Counted from the first letter of the stretch, positions 1 through 8,287 are shown. The stretch: DNA of 64,000 nucleotides from Alphaproteobacteria bacterium (GCA_018654745.1 JABILA010000135.1:41323-105322); one strand, 5' to 3'. Numbers and translations: made by a program. The notes: a model not told the origin generated them from the sequence alone.

Positions 1-139
1 CGGACGCGTCCTGATACGCGAATCCGGCACAGAGCCCTTGATCCGCGTCATGGCCGAAGGTGATGACCAGGGACTGGTGACTTCAGTTGTCGATGACATC
101 GTATCGGTCGTGGAGAATTATGTGAGTGCACAGGGGTAA
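1..139 (+). CDS. glmM: Phosphoglucosamine mutase, C-terminal end (partial)
   Basis: The reading frame that enters from the left edge (first full codon at 2) encodes about 45 residues ending at TAA 137-139. It contains the phosphate-binding loop [14 protein letters not shown], the hallmark of the C-terminal domain of phosphohexomutases. The VMAEG form fits GlmM, which converts glucosamine-6-phosphate to glucosamine-1-phosphate for UDP-GlcNAc, peptidoglycan and LPS synthesis in the cytoplasm. The catalytic serine and metal loop lie outside the window. Another phosphohexomutase such as ManB/Pgm cannot be wholly excluded from so short a fragment. Confidence 0.85.
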   Translation, partial: GRVLIRESGTEPLIRVMAEGDDQGLVTSVVDDIVSVVENYVSAQG

Positions 140-224
140 CGCGCGATTTTGAATACGAGAAATACTTGCAAAAGTAGTATAAAGCGATAGACTTGAGAGA
201 AATTCATAGTCAGGGGTTTCTCTA

Positions 225-866
225 GTGCAAGTGGTTGAATCCAAAGTAATAATTAACAAAATTTTTCGGTCAGTACTAATTGTTGTAGCAGGTGTTTATC
301 TCAGCTCGTGTCAGTCAGGTGCCCCTGGAAAAACCATAACATTGTCGAACGGGGCCAAGACAACGGAAACAGTTGCGAGGGAAATTTCTGAACCAAAATT
401 CAATGCATTCCTGTACTTGAAAAATTTCTCGAAAGTTGAATATTCCCGCCAGGCCAATTACTCAGTAGAAAAAGAAAAATACTATCAGGGCGGTGGCTAT
501 ACGCTCAATATCCAGCATACGCTTCGGAGTTGGTTTGGGAACAATGTTGAACAGGGATATCAGGACAAGGCCCGATTTGTCCAGTTTCTGAAGACTGTTC
601 GTAAACCGGAGCTCGAATCTTCTATTCAGTTTGTCAGATTAAGCAACGGCTACGGATATTATGCCAACAATGATCGATGCATTGTTGCCCGATTCGCGAA
701 ACGAATTAAGTCCCATACGATTTTTGACAACGACTCAGGCCAGCCAGATACAATTGTGATGCTTGTAACTTGCCAGGGTTTGACGGTGTCTGCGGAGGAA
801 TTCATGGACTTGCTGGATTTCGCAGGTGATAAAGACAGGGCATCTGATTATCGTGTGAAAGGTTAA
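225..866 (+). CDS. Putative lipoprotein of unknown function
   Basis: A 213-residue protein starting at GTG 225, with a purine-rich CAGGGG upstream at 211-216. The N-terminus has a basic stretch, a hydrophobic segment (about residues 14-27) and a lipobox-like LSSC at about 26-29, so it is probably a lipidated envelope protein. The mature part is hydrophilic and rich in Tyr, Asn and Lys. It holds two further Cys (in RCIVAR and VTCQG) that could form a disulfide. I recognise no family. It lies alone after glmM and converges on the leftward ligase operon; a 12-bp palindrome, CTGAACGTTCAG (893-904), separates the two stop codons. Its composition is more AT-rich than that of glmM. Confidence 0.75.
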   Translation: MQVVESKVIINKIFRSVLIVVAGVYLSSCQSGAPGKTITLSNGAKTTETVAREISEPKFNAFLYLKNFSKVEYSRQANYSVEKEKYYQGGGYTLNIQHTLRSWFGNNVEQGYQDKARFVQFLKTVRKPELESSIQFVRLSNGYGYYANNDRCIVARFAKRIKSHTIFDNDSGQPDTIVMLVTCQGLTVSAEEFMDLLDFAGDKDRASDYRVKG

Positions 867-901
867 GTTGGGGACAAGCCAGCTTCCCTTGATCTGAACG
901 T

Positions 902-2320
902 TCAGAAGAGACGAAATAGATTGTTCCGACGAACGGATTTGCAGCCGACGCGATGCCAGCCATCCAGGGTGCGAAAACTACCTTCCCGATTTTCTGAACC
1001 CAGATGGCCAACACATAGACCCGGACCGCGAAGCTGTAAATCACCTTGTTCACCTTCTGGCACAGGTGTGCCGTATTCGTTGACGGCGCGAGCTTCCGCT
1101 CCGTTTACAGGATTTAGACTTTTCTCTTCACTGTCGTCTTCCAACAAAGCGGTCATCATATGAAACTCGCTGGCGAGGCTGAGTGGTCCTGATTGCAGCT
1201 GGTTTGGGGAATTCGGGATTAATGGGGGTGTCCCGGTATTGATCCGTACAGTTTGGCCTTTTTGCAGTGCCAGATGAACGAAATGCCACCAGGAGGTAAT
1301 ATCTGTTTCCGCGCTGTCTTCGGGTTTTGTCTTCGATGACGATGCGGGCGCGAGCAAATTCTGATGTGAAAAAATGGCGAAACAGCTGTTGTCACTATCT
1401 GCGGGTAAAAGCAAAGCAGGGTCTGTTGCGGCAAGTCCGGTATCTGGTCCCACATGGGTATGAACATCATTGTCCGAGAGTAAATCCGACAAGGAAAGAT
1501 CTGATCCATCCAAGCCGATGACAAGGTTAAGGGATTTGGAGGCGCTTGCAAGGCCTGCCAGTTCAGCCATCAGCGCAGGTTGCTCCGGGGCCGAATTGCA
1601 AATCACGGCTGCGGCTTCTGTTCGTTTGAGGCAGGCGGCAAGTGCCGCAGCGCTTATGTCCGGTGACAGAGGCAGGAATACACCACCCGCCATCAATGTA
1701 GTAAAGTAACAGGTGATCTGATCGATACTTGTAGGCAGGTTCGAGACGAGAATATCGCCACGCTTTAGTCCCTGAACCCGCAATCCCGCTGTCAGACAGT
1801 CGCAGCGCTCCTTCAGTGCCTCCCACGTCAACGAATTGTCATTGTCGGCAAGAGCAATGTCGTTCGGGTTGCTGGCAGCATGTTGCTCCAGAACATCGGG
1901 AACGCGTTTGTTGGTCCAAAAGCCCTCACGAATATACAACGCCGCCTGTTCTGCCGGGATGTTGATGGACTGGCGCAGGCGAACTGCAGCGTCGCTCATT
2001 TCAAATTTTTCTTCCGGGTCCTGATAGCGGTCTTCGCGATAGCGCATGCCGCCCCCCAAACGATAGAGCTTGCGATACTGGTTCAGGCGAAAACGGCGGC
2101 GCTCCGTAATATTGCGAATAAACGTTACCTGTTCTGTCGCCAGACCAAGCTTCACTGCGATTTCAGGGTCGGTCAGGCCCATGTCTTCACGCTGTGCCTG
2201 CCAGGCTTCGTGATCGAGGTGCCGGACAGGGTCTCCCCGTCGGATTTGCACGTTGAGGCTGAGATCAAAAATGATCTCACTCCAGGTATCGATCATCTGT
2301 TCGGAAACACCGTAAGGCAT
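902..2320 (-). CDS. Degenerate AMP-dependent acyl-CoA ligase-like protein with N-terminal extension
   Basis: A 472-residue protein. Residues about 1-120 form an extension with a helix-turn-helix-like segment (LTDPEIAVKLGLATEQV). From about 125 it aligns by eye with the N-terminal domain of acyl-CoA/aryl-CoA synthetases (YIREGFWTNKRV, LTWEALKERCD, LMAGGVFLPL). The nucleotide-binding P-loop (TSGTTGxPKG) is not recognisable; at the expected place is FAIFSHQNLL and a shortened region. The protein ends just after the GDLQLRGPGL and DGWHRVG region, so the C-terminal domain with the catalytic lysine is absent. It is therefore unlikely to adenylate a substrate. Its start overlaps the stop of the upstream Fe-S gene (TGATG), implying translational coupling. 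It may be a scaffold or CoA-ester-binding partner, or a decaying gene; the long intact frame favours the former. Confidence 0.7.
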   Translation of the reverse strand: MPYGVSEQMIDTWSEIIFDLSLNVQIRRGDPVRHLDHEAWQAQREDMGLTDPEIAVKLGLATEQVTFIRNITERRRFRLNQYRKLYRLGGGMRYREDRYQDPEEKFEMSDAAVRLRQSINIPAEQAALYIREGFWTNKRVPDVLEQHAASNPNDIALADNDNSLTWEALKERCDCLTAGLRVQGLKRGDILVSNLPTSIDQITCYFTTLMAGGVFLPLSPDISAAALAACLKRTEAAAVICNSAPEQPALMAELAGLASASKSLNLVIGLDGSDLSLSDLLSDNDVHTHVGPDTGLAATDPALLLPADSDNSCFAIFSHQNLLAPASSSKTKPEDSAETDITSWWHFVHLALQKGQTVRINTGTPPLIPNSPNQLQSGPLSLASEFHMMTALLEDDSEEKSLNPVNGAEARAVNEYGTPVPEGEQGDLQLRGPGLCVGHLGSENREGSFRTLDGWHRVGCKSVRRNNLFRLF

Positions 2321-3246
2321 CAGGTGTCTCCTTCCTGATGATCACCTGCTGCCAGTTCGCGCAGGGTTTTTGCCCGTTTGATCGGATCGACCATTGTACC
2401 TTGCGTGGCAATGGGACAAACGCGCATACATTCGAAACACTGGGCGTTGGTATCCACCCCCGCTGTTGCCTTATAGAAAAAGGACTGGCTTTCAGCCCCG
2501 TACAGAACTTCTTCGCGGTCGAGGTGGTCGTGGGCGGTGATCGCCTTTTCCATGATGGTTGGCATGTTTTCATATTGCTGGCACAACTCGGCACAGCGAT
2601 ACATATCAAAGCGGCTTTCCTCGACATTGCCATCATCATCCAGCCTGGCGCTCAGACATTGTACGGGGCAAAATTTCTGACAAGGTGTCTGGCCGGTTTC
2701 CTTATAAACAGAAACGCAACTGGGTGTAGGACAAGGGTTCTCTGCCATGGGCTGGTCCGGTGGCAGTGGCATTTCCGTGAAGACAGATCCGTAATAGATC
2801 AGGCCATATTCTGGATCGAGCAGGATATCACCGGCCAGTGACCTGGCCCCTGTACCAGCCAGTTCCGCATGCAGTTTCAGGCTTTGCAGGGGCAGGCGTG
2901 CACCGAACTCCGGATCAACATGAGGTGGGCAATAGATCGAACGATAGCCATAGTGCGATTCAATGTGAAATGACAAACCGACGGCGACACGATAAATGCG
3001 TCCGACATTTGCACCGACGGAAGTCATGACTTTTGCCGGTGCCCGCCAGGTGCCCTGGGTGGGGCCGCTGACGGCGATGGAAAGAACAGATTTGACACCA
3101 GGCAGCAATGCAGACGGTCCATGACCAGGCGGAGAGAATTTTTCAACTGTTGCGGCGTCGGCAATGCCAAATCTGGCAGCACCGCGTTTCAGCGCATAGG
3201 TGCGAAGTTCGGTTTTGGCCGCTTCCGGATCCTGTTCATCGCTCAT
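2320..3246 (-). CDS. 4Fe-4S protein resembling QueG/reductive dehalogenase-type iron-sulfur proteins
   Basis: A 308-residue cytoplasmic protein without a signal peptide. The N-terminal two thirds recall the cobalamin-type reductase fold of QueG-like proteins (ALKRGAARFGIADA, LLPGVKSVLSIAV). The C-terminal third is cysteine-rich: C172, C177, C189, C193, C197, C218, C222, then C270-x2-C273-x3-C277-P. This suggests two 4Fe-4S clusters, with C-x3-CP-x2-C and C-x2-C-x3-CP arrangements. It is shorter and differently spaced than true epoxyqueuosine reductase, so I do not assign QueG. It sits between two acyl-CoA-ligase-like genes, 7 bp after one and overlapping the other, so a redox step on an activated acid or on the ligase product is a reasonable inference. 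Confidence 0.75.
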   Translation of the reverse strand: MSDEQDPEAAKTELRTYALKRGAARFGIADAATVEKFSPPGHGPSALLPGVKSVLSIAVSGPTQGTWRAPAKVMTSVGANVGRIYRVAVGLSFHIESHYGYRSIYCPPHVDPEFGARLPLQSLKLHAELAGTGARSLAGDILLDPEYGLIYYGSVFTEMPLPPDQPMAENPCPTPSCVSVYKETGQTPCQKFCPVQCLSARLDDDGNVEESRFDMYRCAELCQQYENMPTIMEKAITAHDHLDREEVLYGAESQSFFYKATAGVDTNAQCFECMRVCPIATQGTMVDPIKRAKTLRELAAGDHQEGDT

Positions 3247-3253
3247 GCCGTTA

Positions 3254-4765
3254 TTAGTCCTTGATCATATCCCGTAGCTCATGTTTCAAGATTTTGCCCA
3301 TGGCATTTCGCGGCAAGGCGTCGACGAATATCACCTCTTTGGGGTGCTTGAAATGCGCCAGAACATCCACAAAAAGTTCCAGAATGTCGGGTTTTGCGAC
3401 AGAAATACCCAGTTTTGCGACTGCAAATACCACCGGAACCTCGCCCCATTTGTCGTGGCGCTTGCCGACAACAGCGGCTTCCGCCAGAGCATCATATTCG
3501 GCCAGGACATTCTCAAGTTCAGCCGGATAAATATTTTCACCGCCTGAGATAATCATATCTTTTTTGCGATCATCGATATAAAGAAACCCCTCTTCATCGG
3601 CATGGGCCATATCTGCGGTGTGATACCAGCCACCTTTCAGGACCTCCGCTGAAAGTTCCGGTTGGTTCCAGTACCCTGTCATCAGATTCGGGCCACGCAC
3701 CAGAATTTCACCGGAAACCCCCTGAGGCACGTCGTTGCCGTCGTCATCCACCAGGCGAATTTCACAGTGCAGCGCAGCCTTGCCTACCGATCCGACCTTG
3801 TGGGTATCGTGCCGCGTCAAGGCCGTGGCGATCGGTGCTGTTTCCGTGCAGCCATAGATGTTACCGACAGCCACACCACGTTCCTGCAACCCGAGTATCA
3901 GTTTATCTGCGACAAAAGTTGAGCCCGTATCGACAACGCGCAAACTTGAAAAATCAGTCGTCGACCATTTTGGATGCGCCATCATTGCATCGATCTGGGC
4001 CGGAACCAGGACGGTCAGGGTGATGGCTTCCCGTTCGATTGCATCCAGCGTTGCCTCGACGTCAAAAGCCGGATGCATGATGACCGTTGCGCCAATGTGA
4101 AAAGCCGGGAAAGTCAGGATGTTCAGGCCACCGACATGGAACATGGGCAGGTTCGTTAACACCCTGTCCTGGCTGGTTAATTCGTGCATATGGGTGCTGT
4201 TGATGGCGTTAAAAAAGAACGCATTCTGGTTCAGAATTGCGCCCTTTGGGGCACCTGTTGCACCAGACGTATAGCAGATTAGCAGCGGGCTATCCGGCCC
4301 GGCACCTTGCGCGCCTTTCAGGCCATCACCGACATGTGTTTTCAGATTGTGATAGGCAAACCAGCCCGCTGGCACATCGCTCATGCCAACCAGCTCGGCG
4401 TTGCCGATGCTTTTGCCCAGGCGAATGGCGTGGTCGTAATAATCAGGCTCAACAAACAGAACCCTTGGTTCAAAATCGGCAATCATGACCTGATGTTCGT
4501 TCAGCGTCAGACGCCAGTTCAGGGGCACAGTTATCGCCCCGATCCGGGCGCAGGCAAAAAACAGGGCAACCAGTTCCGGCGAATTCAATCCGAGATATCC
4601 AACCCTGTCACCCGTTTTGACGGATAGTTCGTTGCGCAACACGGCCGAAAGTCTGGCTACTCGCCGGGCAAGATCCGCCCAGGTGTAATCTGTACCTTCA
4701 AAGCGAATGGCAACTTTTTCAGGGGTGAAAGCCGCGTGGTGATCAACCCAGCTTGAAATATCCAT
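3254..4765 (-). CDS. AMP-dependent acyl-CoA synthetase (class I adenylate-forming)
   Basis: A 503-residue enzyme of normal length that activates a carboxylic acid with ATP and CoA. All core motifs are present: the P-loop YTSGATGAPKG at about residues 166-176, the adenine-binding NIYGCTETAP at about 305, the hinge YHTADMAHADEEGFLYIDDRKKD at about 387-409, ISGGENIYPAELE at about 412, and the C-terminal catalytic lysine in PRNAMGKILKHELR. The substrate cannot be read from sequence; medium- or long-chain fatty acids or an aromatic acid are all possible. It is the second or third gene of a leftward operon, between a GST gene (53 bp upstream) and the Fe-S gene (7 bp downstream). Confidence 0.93.
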   Translation of the reverse strand: MDISSWVDHHAAFTPEKVAIRFEGTDYTWADLARRVARLSAVLRNELSVKTGDRVGYLGLNSPELVALFFACARIGAITVPLNWRLTLNEHQVMIADFEPRVLFVEPDYYDHAIRLGKSIGNAELVGMSDVPAGWFAYHNLKTHVGDGLKGAQGAGPDSPLLICYTSGATGAPKGAILNQNAFFFNAINSTHMHELTSQDRVLTNLPMFHVGGLNILTFPAFHIGATVIMHPAFDVEATLDAIEREAITLTVLVPAQIDAMMAHPKWSTTDFSSLRVVDTGSTFVADKLILGLQERGVAVGNIYGCTETAPIATALTRHDTHKVGSVGKAALHCEIRLVDDDGNDVPQGVSGEILVRGPNLMTGYWNQPELSAEVLKGGWYHTADMAHADEEGFLYIDDRKKDMIISGGENIYPAELENVLAEYDALAEAAVVGKRHDKWGEVPVVFAVAKLGISVAKPDILELFVDVLAHFKHPKEVIFVDALPRNAMGKILKHELRDMIKD

Positions 4766-4818
4766 ATGTGGTTCCGGTACTGTTCCTGTTATGTCGGTAT
4801 GATTTCGTGATCCCGGCG

Positions 4819-5448
4819 TCAGGTCAATGGCAACATGACATGAGCCTTGAAGGCCGGGCGTTGGCTTAATGCGTCATACCATCTTCTCAGGTTTTTCAAG
4901 TCCGGGCGATCAATTTCCATTTGATACCAACGGTTTACAAATCCACCAACCGGAATATCACCACTGCTCGGCGTATCGCCAGCCACATATTCCTGTGTTC
5001 CAAGATGCTGATCCAGCATTCCAAGCATGCGTCCCGCCTGGACAATGGCAGCTGCAAGAGCTTCGGCATTTTGATCTTCCGGTGCTGTACGAATCAGTGT
5101 CCAGAAAATCACTGTCATGGGGGGCTGTAATTCGCCCAGGGCCCAGTCCATCCATTGACTGGCAATTCCTCTGGCTTGCGCCGTAACAGGTTGCCAGGCA
5201 CCGTCGTCGTACTGGTCGACCAGGTAACGAACGATCGCGTTTGATTCCCACATGACATGGTCGCCGTCGATCAGCACCGGGATTTTACCGTTCGGATTTT
5301 TGGCCAGATAGTCGGCTGTATCGTTGCCGCCAAAAGCACCACCATAATCATGCCGATCAACTTCCAGCCCTAGTTCAGCCGCGCACCACATTACTTTTTG
5401 AACGTTGACCGAACTGGTCCGCCCCAGAACGTGAATTGTTTTGGACAT
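4819..5448 (-). CDS. Glutathione S-transferase family protein
   Basis: A 209-residue cytosolic GST. The N-terminal thioredoxin-like domain shows TSSVNVQKVMW (residues 11-21, active-site Ser region), the cis-proline motif NGKIPVL and the glutathione-gamma-glutamyl-binding ESNAIVRYL. An all-helical C-terminal domain follows, with a conserved tail RRWYDALSQRPAFKAHV. The start is supported by AAGGAG seven bases upstream. It is in the same leftward operon as the acyl-CoA synthetase and Fe-S protein, which hints at handling of an electrophilic or thioester intermediate. A theta- or beta-like class is possible, but the substrate is unknown. Confidence 0.92.
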   Translation of the reverse strand: MSKTIHVLGRTSSVNVQKVMWCAAELGLEVDRHDYGGAFGGNDTADYLAKNPNGKIPVLIDGDHVMWESNAIVRYLVDQYDDGAWQPVTAQARGIASQWMDWALGELQPPMTVIFWTLIRTAPEDQNAEALAAAIVQAGRMLGMLDQHLGTQEYVAGDTPSSGDIPVGGFVNRWYQMEIDRPDLKNLRRWYDALSQRPAFKAHVMLPLT

Positions 5449-5481
5449 GCTAACTCCTTGAAAAAAATATGTTAATTTGCG

Positions 5482-5934
5482 TCAGGGTTTGAGGTAAATC
5501 CATCCTCTGAGTTGACGCTCAACTATTTCCGGCAGACCAGCCTGGACCCAGTCGACGCCTTCAATCAACTCGTCCCGTTTTCGACCAATTGCGTCCAGTG
5601 TATTTCCGCAGGCGACGAACTGCACATCATAGAGGATAAGACTTTGGATTCGGTCGGCAACTTTTGAATCCGACTTGAGGAAATTCCGTACTCCGGCTCC
5701 GTAGCCAACCACGGCTATTTCAACATTTTCCTGGCCATAGAATTTCTGGATATTAACGACATTAAACAGGAGATTATTCACAGCCGCTTCGTCATTGGTA
5801 TTCAACGCCAGCACAATCTGGCGCGGATTATCCATACTCGGTTTTGGTTCCGACAGCTGAGTATCAGCCAGGGCGATCTGCCCTGACACCGTGAGCATAA
5901 ACCCGAACAAAAATGTGAGGAAATGACTTTTCAT
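5482..5934 (-). CDS. Periplasmic DsrE/DsrF-like protein
   Basis: A 150-residue protein with a signal peptide (MKSHFLTFLFGFMLTVSG, probable cleavage after ALA near residue 23). The rest matches the DsrE/DsrF/TusD-like fold: QIVLALNTND, a long helix, VEIAVVGYGAGV, then VQFVACGNTL, where Cys109 sits at the position of the conserved sulfur-carrier cysteine. Secreted versions are widespread and poorly characterised, so whether it handles sulfur is inference. GGGAG upstream of the ATG supports the start. It is 33 bp upstream of the GST gene and is the probable first gene of the leftward operon. Confidence 0.8.
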   Translation of the reverse strand: MKSHFLTFLFGFMLTVSGQIALADTQLSEPKPSMDNPRQIVLALNTNDEAAVNNLLFNVVNIQKFYGQENVEIAVVGYGAGVRNFLKSDSKVADRIQSLILYDVQFVACGNTLDAIGRKRDELIEGVDWVQAGLPEIVERQLRGWIYLKP

Positions 5935-6058
5935 TTGCTGTCTCCCGAACCAGCCCTGATTTCTTGATAATGGTCAATATGAGCAGATTGACGTTGTGGC
6001 TTTGACAGGTATCATAGCTTGATCGGCTCCCAATTGTCTGTTGTCAGGAATGAAATAC

Positions 6059-6676
6059 ATGCCCGGTACCCTTGGTCAGAAATTTCGCAAACATGTGAAA
6101 ACGTTCACCTTTATGCTGCCCATACTGTTTGGAATCACAATTGCCCTGACCGGGTTTCAGGCTGTCGCTGACGAAAACCCGGTTCCCGCAAACCCTCAAC
6201 CATCGAAATTGAGTTCGGGTTTGAATGTTGGTTATTACGTGAAGCTTTTCAAAACTGTCGAGGAACTACAGGATTGGGCGGGCTCCAAGGATGCCTACCC
6301 AGGTGAGGCCCTGCACTCTCTCAATTATCGCTCCGGCGTTGATACGGTCCTGACCAGTTCCATGGAAGACGGCGTTGGCGCTCACATTACCGGCTATATT
6401 CGCATAGATGAAGTTGGTACATACGCTTTTGCCGCGCAGTCAAATGACGGCTTGTCCGTTGATATTGGCGGGAAAACTGTCGTTTATGATCCGGACGTGC
6501 ATGCAGACCGCTATTCCCAGCCAGTTGAAGTGGAAATCAAAGCCGCGGGTTGGTATTCGCTGGACGTGTGGTATTTTGAGCGCAAGAACACGTCCACGCT
6601 GCGACTTTACTGGCTGAAGCCTGACGAAGAGGAAGGCAGCATGACCATTGTGCCAAAGGACGTGTTTGGTCACTAG
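6059..6676 (+). CDS. Secreted PA14-domain protein
   Basis: I prefer ATG 6059 because AGGA (6046-6049) is well spaced from it, giving 205 residues; longer starts at 6041 and 6050 exist. The N-terminus has a basic region and a hydrophobic segment ending in a signal cleavage site (FQAVADEN). The body is a single PA14-like beta-barrel: NVGYYVKLFKTVEELQDW at the front, then GYIRIDEVGTYAFAAQSNDGLSVDIGGK, and RLYWLKP near the end. PA14 domains bind carbohydrate or act as modules in adhesins, glycosidases and toxins; here it stands alone. It is divergent from the DsrE operon with about 120 bp between them. Its ligand is unknown. Confidence 0.85.
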   Translation: MPGTLGQKFRKHVKTFTFMLPILFGITIALTGFQAVADENPVPANPQPSKLSSGLNVGYYVKLFKTVEELQDWAGSKDAYPGEALHSLNYRSGVDTVLTSSMEDGVGAHITGYIRIDEVGTYAFAAQSNDGLSVDIGGKTVVYDPDVHADRYSQPVEVEIKAAGWYSLDVWYFERKNTSTLRLYWLKPDEEEGSMTIVPKDVFGH

Positions 6677-6716
6677 AGTGTTATCAACTTTGGTTGAAAC
6701 ACCGGAGGACAGTAAC

Positions 6717-6761
6717 ATGTTGCAATGCAACGAAGATATGAGACGAGGCGTTTCAGGTTAA
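6717..6761 (+). CDS. Possible 14-codon leader ORF
   Basis: A tiny frame ATG 6717 to TAA 6759-6761 follows a near-perfect ribosome binding site (GGAGGA at about 6704-6709, seven bases before ATG). It lies between the PA14 gene and the hydroxylase gene. The peptide would begin MLQCNEDMRRG. The stop codon lies inside the loop of a hairpin (6747-6773). The combination could be a translated leader controlling the next gene, but a chance ORF is also possible. Confidence 0.3.
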   Translation: MLQCNEDMRRGVSG

Positions 6762-6773
6762 GTCGGAAACGCC
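6747..6773 (+). promoter_or_regulatory. Hairpin in the leader of the hydroxylase gene
   Basis: GGCGTTTC (6747-6754) and GAAACGCC (6766-6773) form a perfect 8-bp stem with an 11-base loop. There is no T-tract after it, so it is not a simple terminator. It overlaps the end of the putative leader ORF and lies 33 bases before the start of the hydroxylase gene. Confidence 0.4.
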
Positions 6774-6806
6774 CAAATTGAGGCCGGTGAAAGTTTTCGG
6801 GAAGTT

Positions 6807-7757
6807 ATGGATGATCTGCCCGTATTAATTCAGCAGTTGGCTAAGTTGCTTGCTGTACCTTTGCGCGCACCCCTGGATCAAGGGACATTGTTGCATTGGC
6901 CGTTTCTTTTATCAGCCTCGATCATTGCCGTCGTTTCAGGTTTTTTTATCCCGGGTGCCCTGCGTTTATTGAAAAGATATTTTTCGCTGCGTGTGTGGTG
7001 GCATCCGTCAGCTCGTGCCGATTATTTTTATTATTTGATTAACGGTGCCTTTTTTCCGATCATCTTTGCGCCCTTGTTAGGTGTTTCTTCTTTGGTCGCC
7101 AATGGAATTGCCGAGACGATAACGTTTCACCACGCAGAGAGCGAAGTGCATTGGAGCGTTGTAACAGCGTTTTCTATTGCGACCTTCGTTGCTTACGACT
7201 TTGGGCGCTATATCGGGCACTGGGTCCAGCACAAAAACGCTTTTCTATGGGAATTTCATAAAGTTCATCATTCGGCGGAAGTGTTGACGCCCCTGACCAG
7301 TTTTCGACTTCACCCGGTTGATCTATTGCTGATGTCAGTAACACCGGGAATTTTTACCGGTCTTGTCGGTGGGGTGGCCATTCTTGCGACAGGCGGTGCA
7401 GTTACGCCATGGCAGTTTCTGGGCATGCATGCCGGGGTCGCCGGTTATCATCTAATCAGTAATTTACGACATACCCATGTATGGATCTCTTTTGGGCCCC
7501 GGATTTCGCGCTTTCTGATAAGTCCGGCCCAGCATCAAATCCATCACAGTGCCAGTGAGGAGCATTTTCACAAAAATATTGGCTGGGCCTTTGCTGTCTG
7601 GGACCGATGGTTTGGAACCTTGTATGTGCCGCATGGCAGGGAAGATATTGTCTACGGTCTCGGTGATGGCACCGATGCTGATTATCACGGCGTGGTCAAA
7701 ATGTATTTTTTGCCGGTTGTCCGTGCCTTGATGAGTTTCATGGCAAAAAATAACTAA
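6807..7757 (+). CDS. Sterol desaturase/fatty acid hydroxylase family membrane protein
   Basis: A 316-residue integral membrane protein with several hydrophobic segments (about 33-55, 75-100, 117-135, 172-215). The di-iron histidine boxes of the family are present: H138-x3-H142 (GHWVQHK), H151-x2-H154-H155 (HKVHHS), and H243-x2-H246-H247 (HQIHHS), plus RHTH at 222-225. These enzymes use O2 to hydroxylate or desaturate lipids in the inner membrane. The lipid substrate is not readable. The start at 6807 has only a weak upstream GGGAAG, which fits with possible control by the leader structure at 6717-6773. Confidence 0.9.
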   Translation: MDDLPVLIQQLAKLLAVPLRAPLDQGTLLHWPFLLSASIIAVVSGFFIPGALRLLKRYFSLRVWWHPSARADYFYYLINGAFFPIIFAPLLGVSSLVANGIAETITFHHAESEVHWSVVTAFSIATFVAYDFGRYIGHWVQHKNAFLWEFHKVHHSAEVLTPLTSFRLHPVDLLLMSVTPGIFTGLVGGVAILATGGAVTPWQFLGMHAGVAGYHLISNLRHTHVWISFGPRISRFLISPAQHQIHHSASEEHFHKNIGWAFAVWDRWFGTLYVPHGREDIVYGLGDGTDADYHGVVKMYFLPVVRALMSFMAKNN

Positions 7758-7813
7758 TAGCGCTATACCGTGTCTCGCAAACCAAATCAGGATAAATCCC
7801 GGGAGAATCCATA

Positions 7814-8287
7814 ATGTCCGAAATTTCTGATCTTCAAGACGAATGGGTCGTATATCTGTCCGGCGAAATTCATTCGGATTGGCGCGAACGTATTCGCGAT
7901 GGCGTTGCTGAGGCTGGTTTGCCGGTAACCCTTGTCTCACCCGTCACGCATCACGAAACCAGCGATGACGCTGGTGTTGAAATCCTTGGTGCTGAAAGTG
8001 ACGATTTCTGGAAAGATCACAAGGGCGCCAAGGTAAATGCCATCCGCACACGTACTTTAATCGAACGGGCGGATGTCGTTGTTGTCCGCTTTGGAGAAAA
8101 ATATCGCCAGTGGAATGCGGCCTTTGATGCCGGATATGCTGCGGCGCTGAACACCCCCATTATAACTTTGCATGATCCCGGCTTGACCCATCCCCTGAAA
8201 GAAGTTGATGCGGCGGCACTGGCCGTCGCGGAAACACCTGAACAGGTGGTGCGACTGTTGGGTTACGCGATCAACGGAACACTTTAG
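7814..8287 (+). CDS. YtoQ family protein
   Basis: A 157-residue soluble protein with the features of the YtoQ family: WVVYLSGEIHSDWRERI at the N-terminus, FWKDHKGAKVNAIRTRTLI in the middle and VVVRFGEKYRQWNAAFDAGYAAAL. The fold is expected to resemble nucleoside 2-deoxyribosyltransferases (GEIH and the Asp/Ala-rich FDAGYA region), but the function of YtoQ is not established. The ATG at 7814 is preceded by GGGAGA (7801-7806). It is followed at 17 bp by a crotonase gene, with which it may be co-transcribed. Confidence 0.85.
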   Translation: MSEISDLQDEWVVYLSGEIHSDWRERIRDGVAEAGLPVTLVSPVTHHETSDDAGVEILGAESDDFWKDHKGAKVNAIRTRTLIERADVVVVRFGEKYRQWNAAFDAGYAAALNTPIITLHDPGLTHPLKEVDAAALAVAETPEQVVRLLGYAINGTL

